From positions 119,046,321 through 119,110,320 of the forward strand of contig CM070877.1 in assembly GCA_036365515.1 (NCBI GenBank): a stretch of 64,000 nt of DNA, given 5' to 3'. A program made the translations under genes and the position numbers. Below, one piece after another: positions 32,986 to 43,100 of this stretch. Source of the stretch: Torymus aiolomorphi. Its lineage: Eukaryota; Arthropoda; Insecta; Hymenoptera; Torymidae. The notes under the pieces are model-generated. The model was not told the DNA's origin. It worked only from the letters and a program-made list of their open reading frames with translations, and made no database searches. The first letter of the stretch is position 1, and each line of letters begins with the position of its first letter.

Positions 32986-34040
32986 TGGCCACTTTTTTAT
33001 TTGGAAAATGGGACCGACGAAAATATGGGGAGTGTTTGTAAACATGGGCGGCGGCCGGCAAAAAGAGGGAAATATGGCCATATTTCCCTCTTTTGCGGGA
33101 AATACGTCATATTTCCCGCAAACGTTAAATTTGTTGAAAGAGGGAAACAAATCTAACTTTTGTTCCGCTTTTCAGGGAAAAAGTGGCCATATTTGTTGAG
33201 ATAGGAATAAAAGGATTTTTCCCCGCTAAAGTGTAAAAAATGGATTTTTTTCATTCTTTCCTAAATCACGCTCGAAATGTGCGATTTTCTACACGGCTTT
33301 CAGACATGAAAAAAGGTCCATTTTATGCACGTGTTGAAAAAAAAAATTTTTGGGGCGCAAAGGTGAAAATTTTTTCAAAAATCATCCTTGGACGCATTTT
33401 CCGGGAAATTACCCTTGTGATTCGTAATCAACAGGTTAAAATACATAAATAAAGCTGTGGCGAGTGACTAGACCTTGATGTCCTACCCTCTGTGACGTTA
33501 AGACATGGGCGCGGAGCGTGAAATTCGCAGTAAATTTGCAATATTTTGAGTTCCAACAATAATTTTTTAATTTTTCAAGGAGCTGAATCTTGTATGAAAA
33601 TGCTACCATTTTACAGCGATTTAAACAATTAAATTGTCTATAACTTTTTAAGGACGCATTTTCAAGCTTATCCCCTTCGAAATTTGTAATCAGCACGTCA
33701 AAATACATAAGAACAGCTTTGGTGAGTGACTGGACCTCAATCTGCCACGGGGACCCTTGTGGCGCCTAGACTATGGGCTGAGCGCCAACTTTCGGACGGA
33801 TACAGTCTGTTGTAAATCATGTAAATGCAAGCAATTGATGATTAAATTTTTAATAAAATTTAGTTTAAGTAATAAATTTGAAATTAATTTTATGATTGAA
33901 ATTATACCTACCTAACTACACTGATATCGTAAACGGGGGATTTTCGAATGATACACATTTTACTACTAGGATAAATGGTATTGCTGCATTTGATTGAAGG
34001 ACTTTTAATTACTAATATCGATTATATAGTTAACCTTTAA

Positions 34041-34181
34041 GCTGCCTCTACACGGCGTGCCGCAAGCCGCGGCCGCGTGCCCTAGACAAAGACAGATATA
34101 CGAAATCCTATAGGATTCGTATATCTGTCTTTGTCTAGGGCACGCGGCTCGCGGCTCGCGGCACGCCGTGTAGAGGCAGCT
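34041..34181. mobile_element. Perfect hairpin MITE, 141 bp, TTA duplication
   Basis: AGCTGCCTCTACACGGCGTG and complement; the stem is almost perfect and the centre is AATCCTATAGGATT. TTA at 34,038-34,040 and 34,182-34,184. Confidence 0.88.
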
Positions 34182-34537
34182 TTAGTGGGTAGGCATGACG
34201 GTATACGACTTCATCCGCTAAATCGGACATATCAGTCTATATTTATAAATATAGATACCTATAGGCAAGCATTGGCTAATTATGTACTAGATTCTATCAA
34301 TTTTACAATATTTAATCATTTTTCAAACCTTGGCCCTCACCTCTAAGATTGACAAAATGTTAATTTCCCAAAAAAATGATAGTAAAAATTTTAGATTAAA
34401 ATTAAATTAAAATTTTCTTAGAAATATCAAAATAAATACTACATTTTAAAATACCGGCACTTTGGTGAGGTAGCAGTACTGCACTTCGGCCGATCACTGA
34501 ATTTAAGGACGTTCTCCGAGGGCATAGTGCTGCTTAA

Positions 34538-34976
34538 GGTATTTCTCTTCACATTGCAAAAACTGAAAAAGCTTCTGAAAAAAATATACAAATATTCTTC
34601 AAAGTCACAGAAATGATACCATATGTTTGTTTACATACATTGCGGAACAAATTTTTGAGAAAAAAATTCTTGAAAATGGTTATTTTTACATGAGAGTAAA
34701 TGAGTGCTATATCAACTGTGACAGAAAGTAATAGAATTACTCATCAAAAAAACTGGACTTCAAAAAGAAAAACATAGCTTAAGAAATATGAAATTCGGCT
34801 CTTTCTATTAAGTTTATCAAATATGTATCAAGCCGATCTTTTTAAAAAGATATTAATGATTATAAACACAAATAGCAGACGACGTGCACGAGAGCGAGAG
34901 AGACAGAACGACGCCCATGGTATAGTTTGTTGTGCTCTCGCTGAGCAACAAACTGTAGTGCCCGAGGAGAACCCCC
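34538..34976. mobile_element. 439-bp TTAA element, twin 1
   Basis: Ends GGTATTTCTCTTCACATTGC and GCCCGAGGAGAACCCCC, with TTAA at 34,534-34,537 and 34,977-34,980. Almost base-for-base identical to 43,524-43,962. Unlike its neighbours it is not palindromic; short ORFs inside are not recognised. Confidence 0.8.
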
Positions 34977-34980
34977 TTAA

Positions 34981-35655
34981 GGGCGTTCTCTTGGTTGAAA
35001 CAGCAGTTTTCGAATTTTTAACTTTCAAATAATGTTTAATTAATTTAATAATCCAGTAGTAAGTACATATAGCAAATATACATTAGAGGGAATATAAAAC
35101 AATTTTTTTCAAACGAATTCAGGCAATAGTTACTATGATATTGTTAAAATTGAAGACAAAAACTTCAATAAGTTACCTAATTTTTTTTCTTTCTTATCCA
35201 ATCTTAACGAAATAAAGCTTATTTTGTTCGCTAAGAAATTTCAGGGGGAGTATCGATCGGAAAATTTGATACGAGTTACCAGTACGGCGTAATATCAATT
35301 TGTTTAAGAAAAGTAAGTCAAGTTTTAATAAACAAATTGATATTACGTCGTATTGGTAACTCGTATCATAAATTTTCCCATCGATACTCCCTCTGAAATT
35401 TCTTAGCGAACAAAATAAGCTTTATTTCGTTAAGATTGGATAAGAAACAAAAAAAATTAGGTAACTTATTAAAGTTTTTGTCTTTAATTTTAACAATATC
35501 ATGGTAACTATTGCCTGAATTCGTTTAAAAAATTTTTTTTATGTTCCTTCTAGTGTATATTTGTTATATGTACTTACTTTTGGATTATTAAATTAATTAA
35601 GCATTATTTATAAGTTAAAAATTCGAAAACTGCTATTTCGACCAAGAGAACGTCC
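34981..35655. mobile_element. Palindromic TTAA element, GGGCGTTCTCTTGG ends
   Basis: GGGCGTTCTCTTGGTTGAAA and its near complement; TTAA at both ends. The arms (AACTGATATTACG region at the tip, AAGCTTATTTTGTTCG inward) fold back over the full 675 bp. The element at 37,565 shares most of the arm sequence. Confidence 0.8.
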
Positions 35656-36290
35656 TTAACTTCATCAATATTGCAAAAATTATGATAATAAAATATTATT
35701 TATGATGAAAACCTTTCAATAGTTTGTATGAACGATCCAGAAAATATTAAAAATGACCATATTGAACATGCCATATTGAACATTATACCAAATAATTTCT
35801 AATATCCTGTAGTCTTGCATATTGCGTAAATTCACGCGTCAATTTCAAGAATATTGCATTATATAAATTATTGAACATTTTGATTATTAAAAATGCTGTG
35901 ATCCCGCATTCTTTACACGATAAGAAATCGTTAGCAACTTAATTTTCAATATCACGAAGTAAATTCCGTGTGAACAATGGGAATTGCGGCTCGAGGTGGT
36001 AGTCACTATCGGTAAAGTTCGCTCCTACATGCACTTAACGCTACAACTTTCAATTTTATAAGTCAAATATTTCTATTTTGAATACCGCTTTCGATGCCGG
36101 GTTTTGAAGCATATACTAAGGACACTAAATCAAGCTTTCTCTAAAAGTTTCAGAAAAATCACAAGAAAATTGATTTTTAGGAGAACGTCCTTAAGCAGCG
36201 CTGGGCGCGGTTAGTACTTGATGGGTGATTCGGCTGACCGCGGCAAACCTATGCAACTTCGGGGATCGTTAGGTAATTTTTCGTTCTTAA

Positions 36291-36943
36291 GGTAGCATGA
36301 GCGGTGGGTACCATACCAAGCGGGGGCACCTGGTGGTCCTAAAGAAATTTCAATGCTAATTTTCTGCAAATTTTACTTATGAATGTGCAAAATCACTTGA
36401 TAATGATAAATGAAATAAAAACCTTAATGCTAAAGTTAATCAAACAACAATTCCGTCTCTTTTCTCTCTCCGAGTTAAGACATGTATTTTTTATACGCTC
36501 CTGACGCGACCTGCCGCGACATCCACACATGCATGTCGGGGCCTGGCCGCAGCATGTAAACAACGTGGTTTCATGCGCAGTAAGCGCTTTTATACATGAG
36601 GTTATCGAAAGTAACTAACTTTCATCATAATTTTCATGATATTTTGCTCGGCGACGCATATTTTGTTTGGTTCTACGCTAATCTGCGTGAAATACTCTAC
36701 AACCTGTAGTTTTCTCTTCAAGATTTAGTATTTTATGACTGAGTTATTCCTGATGAATCGTGTTTGGGAAAGGGAACTTCCATAACACCCGTGTAAAACT
36801 AACATTTTTCAACATTTGTTTTCTCGATAATTTGGTCGGTAATCCTATTTTGTCTGGGTGGATAAGATTAGTTGAATACTTCAAGAATATAGTCTAATTT
36901 TCTTAGCTATAGCTAGTATTTTACAAAAGTCGCTCATGCTACC
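36291..36943. mobile_element. TIR element, GGTAGCATGAGCG ends
   Basis: GGTAGCATGAGCG and CGCTCATGCTACC bound 653 bp; the left flank is TTAA, the right TTAC, read as a mutated TTAA duplication. Inner sequence is not palindromic and has no recognised protein. Confidence 0.6.
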
Positions 36944-37564
36944 TTACGGTGGCTCCGGCGAATTAGCGAAGTCGATAAGTAAGAAAAAAGAAAAATACCT
37001 ACTGAAAGTACGAATTTTAACTTTTTTTTTGTATTTTTCTCAAGTAGTCACCAGATGAATTACAGAGAAAAAAATTTGTGAAAATTTAATTTTTAACATA
37101 GGCTCTTATGGAGAGAAAAGCATTTTTCCTCGTCATTTCATGAAAATCGATAATTTTTTTTTTCATAAAACCACCTAGAGAGTTATAAATAGTATATTAC
37201 GCACCATGGGAGGAAAAAACTCCGTTCGAGCCTCCGTCGGTCCGAATTTTTCGGGAGCACTTTCAAAAAGGTGTCTCCCGGAATTTTGGCGGTGAAGATT
37301 CGAAACTATTCTGTCGGATTAGGCTTGCGGTTTTCGATACAACCTGTAGGTAGGCTGATGAGCTAGGTGCGCTGAGTTCATTAATCAACAGTCTATCACT
37401 GAGGGTCAGTACGGGAACCTCGCCTAATCTGAAGCACAAATTCTTACAAAAAGTCCCATGGGCAACACATATGAATGGTGGCAACTTGGGTCCCAAACGG
37501 AGTACCCATAGCCAATGAAAAGAAGAAGAAAAAGGTGCGAAACTTCAGAGCGGAGACCCATTAA

Positions 37565-38440
37565 GGACGTTCTCGGGGTCGAAACAGCAATTTTAGTTTT
37601 TATATTTTTATATAATGTTTTATTAATTTGACAATCCAAGCATAAGTACATGTAACAAATATATACTTGAAAGGACATAAGACAATTTTTTTCAGACAAA
37701 TTCAGACAATAGTCACTATGCTATTGTTACAATTAAACACAAAACCTTCAATAAGTTCTTTAATAGTACATTTCGACATGGGTGGGGAAGTCGATTATTT
37801 AGCTGGTATGACATTTTGCACGAGCGAAGCGAGTGCGAAAAAGTCACACCACCTAAATAATCGACTTACGCACTAGTTTCGAACGGTATTTTATACCACG
37901 AGCGCCGAAAAATCATATCAAAGTTGTGATTTTGAGGTTAGAGTGGTATAAATTTTTTTATTTTTTATCCGATCTTAACGAAATAAAGCTTATTTTGTTC
38001 GTTAAGAAATTTTTGGGGGAGTATCGATGGGAAAATTTATGATACAAGTTACCAGTACGGCGCAATATCAGTTTGTTTAAGAAAGTTTTGATGAAAACTT
38101 GACTTGCTTTTCTTAAACAAATTGATATTGCGCCGTACTGGTAACTCGTATCATAAATTTTCCCATCGATACTCCCTCTGAAATTTCTTGACGAACAAAA
38201 TAAGCTTTATTTCGTTAAGATCGGATAAAAAATTAAAAAATTTAATGAACTTATTGAAGGTTTTGTATTTAATTGTAACAATAGCATAGTGACTATTGCC
38301 TGAATTTGTCTGAAAAAAGGGGTTTTATATTCTTTCAAGTATATATTTGTTATATGTACTTACTCTTGGGTTATCAAATTAATAAAGCATTATATAAAAA
38401 TATAAAAACTAAAATTGCTGTTTCGACCCCGAGAATGTCC
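37565..38440. mobile_element. Palindromic TTAA element, GGACGTTCTCGGGGTC ends
   Basis: TTAA at 37,561-37,564 and 38,441-38,444. Arms share AACAGCAATTTTAG and AAGCTTATTTTGTTCG words with the element at 34,981. Its left arm carries an ATAGTACAT hairpin module (37,754-37,955) that the right arm lacks. Confidence 0.8.
37754..37955. repeat. ATAGTACAT hairpin module 3
   Basis: ATAGTACATTTCGACATGGG start; stem AAGTCGATTATTTAG with CTAAATAATCGACTT; core CACGAGCGAAGCGAGTGCG; closes GTTAGAGTGGTATAA. Nearly identical to 46,747-46,940. Confidence 0.7.
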
Positions 38441-39342
38441 TTAATGGGTCTCCGCTCTGAAGTTTCGCATCTTTTTCTTCTTCTTTTTTCATTGTCTATG
38501 GGTACTCCGTTTCGGACCCAAGTTTACACCATTCATATTTGTTGCCCATGGGGCTTTTTGTAAGAATTTGTGCTTCAGATTAGGCGAGGTTCCCGTACTG
38601 ACCCTCAGTGATAGACTGTTGATTATAGTGAACTCAGCGCACCTAGCTCACCAGCCTACACACAGGTTGTATCGAAAACCGCAAGCCCAATCCGACAGAA
38701 TAATTTCGAATCTTCACCGCCAAAAAATCCGGGAGACACGTTTTTGAAAGTGCTCCCGAAAAATTTGGACCGACGGAGGCTCGAACACCATCGCCGCTAA
38801 GCAACACACACACATCCATACGGACATTTTCTAAAAATAGTGTACTTCGATTCCAAATATGTTAAACAACATGCCTAACCTATTTTCTTAAAAATTTTTT
38901 TTTTACTATCACAAAGCTTCCTCTAGGAGGAAGCAAAGTTTTTTTGAAACAATAGTTTAATTTTAATTTTATGAAAATGCCCTGATTAAAATGTTCTAAA
39001 GGATTCGGAAAGCTTCGGGTTCAAAGTCCGGAAAGGTTTAAAAAAAAAACCTTCAAGACTTTTCCTGTACTTTTCTTTCATTATCTGAACATTTCCGGAT
39101 TTTGGTACCGGACCATTCCAAACATTTACGGCATTTTAACCAGGGTGCAGCGTCGCGGAAATAATGCATACATAATTTTTTTAAAGGTAGGTAGGCACAT
39201 TAAATCAAACTACGTTTTCTAATTATTTAAGAAGGAATAATAGTCTAAAAAATTGGTATAAGGCATTTGGAAAAGTTATTTTTTTTTTACGACAGTCAAA
39301 AGATGAAAAGACAGTACTACAGTACGCGAAGAAAATCTCTGA

Positions 39343-39532
39343 GGGAGAGTCGAGACTGGCGCTGCCCGTACGATCCGCGGATGCGCGCTGCGCGTCCAAC
39401 CAATGGCAGCTTGGCTCGAGCGGAATCGAGTAGAAAGAAAGATGATCTAGTCCGCTCGAGCCAAGCTGCTATTGGTTGGATGCGCAGCGCGCATCCACGG
39501 ATCGTACGCGCAGCGCCAGTCTGGATCCTCCC
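39343..39532. mobile_element. Hairpin MITE with TGA duplication
   Basis: GGGAGAGTCGAGACTGGCGC and GCGCCAGTCTGGATCCTCCC bound 190 bp; stem continues CAACCAATGGCAGCTTGGCT. TGA at 39,340-39,342 and 39,533-39,535. Confidence 0.8.
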
Positions 39533-39669
39533 TGAATTTATGGCTTTTTTGATGTTCCATTGGCTTATCCTTGTTCATAAGTGAGTACATATTACTGGAA
39601 GTGAATTTTATAGATATTTGCTTGAATTAGACAGCTTATCTTGGAACCACAGTTCGTCGGGAGAAAGGA

Positions 39670-39945
39670 GGAAGGTGCTATTTGAGCGGCGCGCTACGAA
39701 AATCGCTATTTGAGGGGCGGTTAAAAGTGCGATTTTTGTAGCACGCCGCTCAAATAGCACCTTCTGTAACGCACCGCCCAAATAGCACCCTTTGTGACGT
39801 GCCGCCCAATTATATAGCACCTTTTGTAACGCGCCGCTCAAATAGCACCATTTGTAATGCGCCACCTAAATATATAGCACCTCCTGCAACGGGGCGCCCA
39901 AATATATAACACCTTCTGTAACACGCCGCCCAGATAGCATCTTCC
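39670..39945. repeat. Minisatellite, CCGCCCAAATAGCACC unit
   Basis: About seven diverged units of roughly 30-38 bp, each with a CGCC-CAAATAGCACCTT-TGTAACG pattern; the first unit or two (39,670-39,740) are inverted relative to the rest, so the array starts with a short fold-back. Non-coding. Confidence 0.75.
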
Positions 39946-40049
39946 TCCTCCCACCAGACTCGACGTTATATATACATGCGCACACAAACTTAGAATACAT
40001 ACTCACTTTGGTTCATATTATTTGTCTGTAAAACTTCTCCTTAAAATTT

Positions 40050-40157
40050 CTATTCAGGATCATTTTCCAGTAGTTCACCAGCAGATATCACCGTAACGAA
40101 ACCTGCGGCAGCTACTTTTGCTTTGTATGCTTCCGGTTCGAACCAGCGAATCGGTGC
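40050..40157 (-). CDS. mxt: mxt coding exon 10 and stop
   Basis: Acceptor AATAG; APIRWFEPEAYKAKVAAAGF, VTVISAGELLENDPE, stop TAG at 40,050-40,052. Residues 466-500. The 3' UTR extends left of 40,050, perhaps into the minisatellite-bearing region; no AATAAA was settled. Confidence 0.85.
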   Translation of the reverse strand, partial: APIRWFEPEAYKAKVAAAGFVTVISAGELLENDPE

Positions 40158-43100
40158 CTATTAAAATGTAAAAATTATACAATGAATAATTTTTTTCGTC
40201 AACGTATCATAATAATATATTAACATTTGAAGGTTTTTTTATATAATACATTTTTTTGTACTTTTTAATAAATTTGTAATCATATCTTTAAAAGTTAATA
40301 AGATGTGTAATACGATTATAAAAATACTTAAGACAAAATGATACCCTTAAAAGCTTAACTTCTTACCTTGTTACATCCTTAGAAGCAGCATGCTTTGAAT
40401 GTAGATTAAAAATATGATAAGTTAATTTGGTTATATTGTTTTAAAAGGATAAAAGCTTGTAAATAAAAACTGTGCAATGCAATGAAGGTGGATATACAAC
40501 TATAACAGCGTGCTTTTTGATTGTTGTGAAGGTATAATAGAAAATAAGAAAAGAAACACATTCATTAATTAAACAATGTTTATTTTTCACATATTTAAGA
40601 AAGCAAGTACAAAAAAAAATTGAATATTTTATTATAAAATAATAAGTATTTTTATTCTATACTAATCAAACTAAAGTTTATAATCACAACTGAGATTCAT
40701 TCTCATTTTCTAGTATTAATGTAGTGACTAAACCATCAAAATACTTTAAGGGGGTGTGGTACTCATGCACTCTGTTTTACCGGCAGAACTCAGTAAATTC
40801 TATATTATTAAAATAAATATATCGAATTACGTCTTATAAAGAGATAGTTGCCCTGTGCAATGTAATAATCTACCAGCTTGCGCAGTTTTGAGCCCAAATA
40901 TCAACGGCACCCTAAACAATTTTGCGAACAAAAATAACCGAAATTTCGTTCGCAAAATTTTTTAGGGTGCCGTTGATATTTGGGCTCAAAACTGCGCAAG
41001 CTGGTAGATTATTACATTGCATAGGGCAACTATCTCTTTATAAGACGTAATTCGATGTATTTATTTTAATAATATAGAATTTACCCAGTTCTGCCGGTAA
41101 AACAGAGTACATGAGTACCACACTCTCTTAATCACATATGAAATTCACTCAAATTTTTAGTCTTATGTGTCAGTTGAATAATAATCAACTACAAGAACTT
41201 TATTCCTTAAGTAATACTTAAATCGAATATTCTTAAAAAAAAATAATTTGTGTTCATCTTATTTTTAATATTTTACTTTAGACTTAGTAAATAATTACTA
41301 TGATCATGTAATAATATAAAGGAATTTTTCTGACAACTATTAAATCAATAGTCTTAGAATCTGGTATTGAAAAAATGTTTCATTTTCCTCTTTTTCGTCG
41401 AGAAAAAAAGTAAATAAATTGAGCCTCTGTTAGCAAACCTAATACTAGAGCTTTCAAAAATACTGATTTTTTAAATATTTGCCTTTTATGATTGTTGAAT
41501 GAAAAAACGAGCTATTTTTTGAAAATTAAACTTTGGTCTTGAATCACAGCAACCTGTTGTTATTAATGAATCATTCATTGAATTGAAGGATTTTAATTCT
41601 GTGTTATTATTGTTAAAATAGTTTGTTTTCTCTTTAAAATAAGGAGAAAAGTTATTTTGTGAAACAGTTTTATCAATAAATAATTTATGATTTAGTGTGT
41701 TAGTATCATAGTCTTTGCAGGTAAAAACGCTATTAGTAATATTGCCTTCTACCTTTCGCACAATATTAGGACATTCTTTTTGAATTCGATCCCAGTCCAC
41801 CGGAGGTCGTTTAGCAAACGGACCCTTTGCACACTGCATGAGAATTTCATATGAAAGTTCCCTAGATGAATCTGAAACATATCAAAGATCTTATTAATTG
41901 TTAAGAGTAAAAAAAGGACGATATTTAATATGAAGAATTTTCAAAATCGCATGAAATAAAAATGTTACAACTATTCAGAACCTAAGGTTTGGATTATGCT
42001 ACTATTGAGTATTGCTTATTAAAAATCAAACCTACTAAAGTAAAGTACCCGAAAGCGGGACACATTCGGAGTACAACCATATACAAACGGTGTTTTCAGA
42101 ACGGACAATCAAAATTTTTTTTAATTTTTTAATCTAATCATTGATACACAATCTATCTTACTATTCTATACAAAAATAAACCTATTTAAATACTTTTTTC
42201 TAATAACTAAGATTGAAAAAACATGTATACAACTGCTATTCCTGGACACTCTATGTCGAGCTGGGACCTAAATCGGGACGTTACGGTGATGTTAAATATC
42301 GACATAATTTTCAAACGAGTAACATCTCATGAAAATACCAATAGAATCATTAAAAAAAAAAAATCTGAGTATAGTATTAACATATACGGAGCGCTTGACG
42401 AACGTGTTTTTCCAAAAAAATGATGAGAATTTATTTAATTAAATAAAACCCGTACTGTCGGTAAGTAGGAATCTGCAATTGACCTACTTTTCAAACGAGC
42501 ATAGCTAACGAAAATGCTAATAGAATCACTCAAAAAATGCCTGAATATAGTGTGTATGTGTACGGAGCGCTTGACGAATTTTTTTTCCGAATAAACGCTT
42601 GAATGTTGATTTAAAAAATATTGACATTCACGGTTTCACATGGCCTTACTCGAACCCTATGTCGGGACAATACTTTTAAGGGGATGTAGGAGCGAACTTT
42701 ACCTATGGTGACCCCCACCTCGAGTCGTATTTCCCATTGTTTACGCGAAATTTACTTCGTGATATTGAAAATTAAGTTGCTAACGATTTGTTATCGTGTA
42801 AAAAATGCGGGATCACAGCATTTTCAATAATCAAAATGTTCAATAATTTATATAATGCAATATTCTTAAAATTGACACGTGTAATTACGTAAAAGTGACG
42901 GTCATCGTACACTTTTCTGTGTGGAACGACATCCTCACCTCGCGTCGTATTTCCCATTATTTGTCTTAACTAAAAATTATTAAACGCTGCGTAACGTTCA
43001 CAAACATTCTTTATTATAACAAGAACACGCGATCACCGCATTTTTGTGTTTTACGATTGTATACTTTTTTTTATTTATGATATTATGTTTTTGAGGTTAG

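Larger units (their letters stand above)
31789..33771. mobile_element. Inverted-repeat element, GTCTAGGCGCCAC ends
   Basis: GTCTAGGCGCCACAGAGGTC and its near complement bound about 2 kb with arms of roughly 500 bp. Each arm is built of two diverged copies of the same ~260-bp unit (compare GAGGTCGAGTCACTCGCC and AAGGTCAAGTCACTCACC, both followed by a TTATGTATTTT word). Two ATAGTACAT hairpin modules lie in the centre. No protein gene and no clear target duplication. Confidence 0.65.
34507..36190. mobile_element. TTAA element interrupting the 5S-like sequence
   Basis: GGACGTTCTCC and GGAGAACGTCC termini; TTAA at 34,503-34,506 and 36,191-36,194. It contains two further TTAA elements (34,538-34,976 and 34,981-35,655). 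The remaining right part includes sequence inverse to 42,700-42,870. No protein seen. Confidence 0.7.
34455..36260 (+). pseudogene. 5S rRNA-derived sequence split by a TTAA element
   Basis: The halves are about 34,485-34,506 (CCGATCACTGAATTTAA) and 36,191-36,240 (TTAAGCAGCGCTGGGCGCGG then TTAGTACTTGATGGGTGA). Joined at the TTAA they give the middle of animal 5S rRNA, including the internal promoter region. The 5' third and the 3' end fit 5S poorly, so this is a pseudogene or a 5S-derived SINE (SINE3 type) rather than a working gene. Confidence 0.65.
37184..38800. mobile_element. Long foldback whose central TTAA was hit by another element
   Basis: Arms about 37,225-37,560 and 38,445-38,785 pair (CTCCGTCGGTCCGAATTTTT outside, GAGCGGAGACCCA inside). 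Joined without the insert, the centre reads GACCCATTAATGGGTC, a perfect palindrome. The left start resembles the ATAGTACAT modules (ATAGTATATTACGCACCATG). Function unknown. Confidence 0.65.

Noticed and set aside
37225..38790. tRNA B-box-like GTTCGAGCC at both ends of the long foldback
   Set aside because: There is no A box at the right distance and no cloverleaf.
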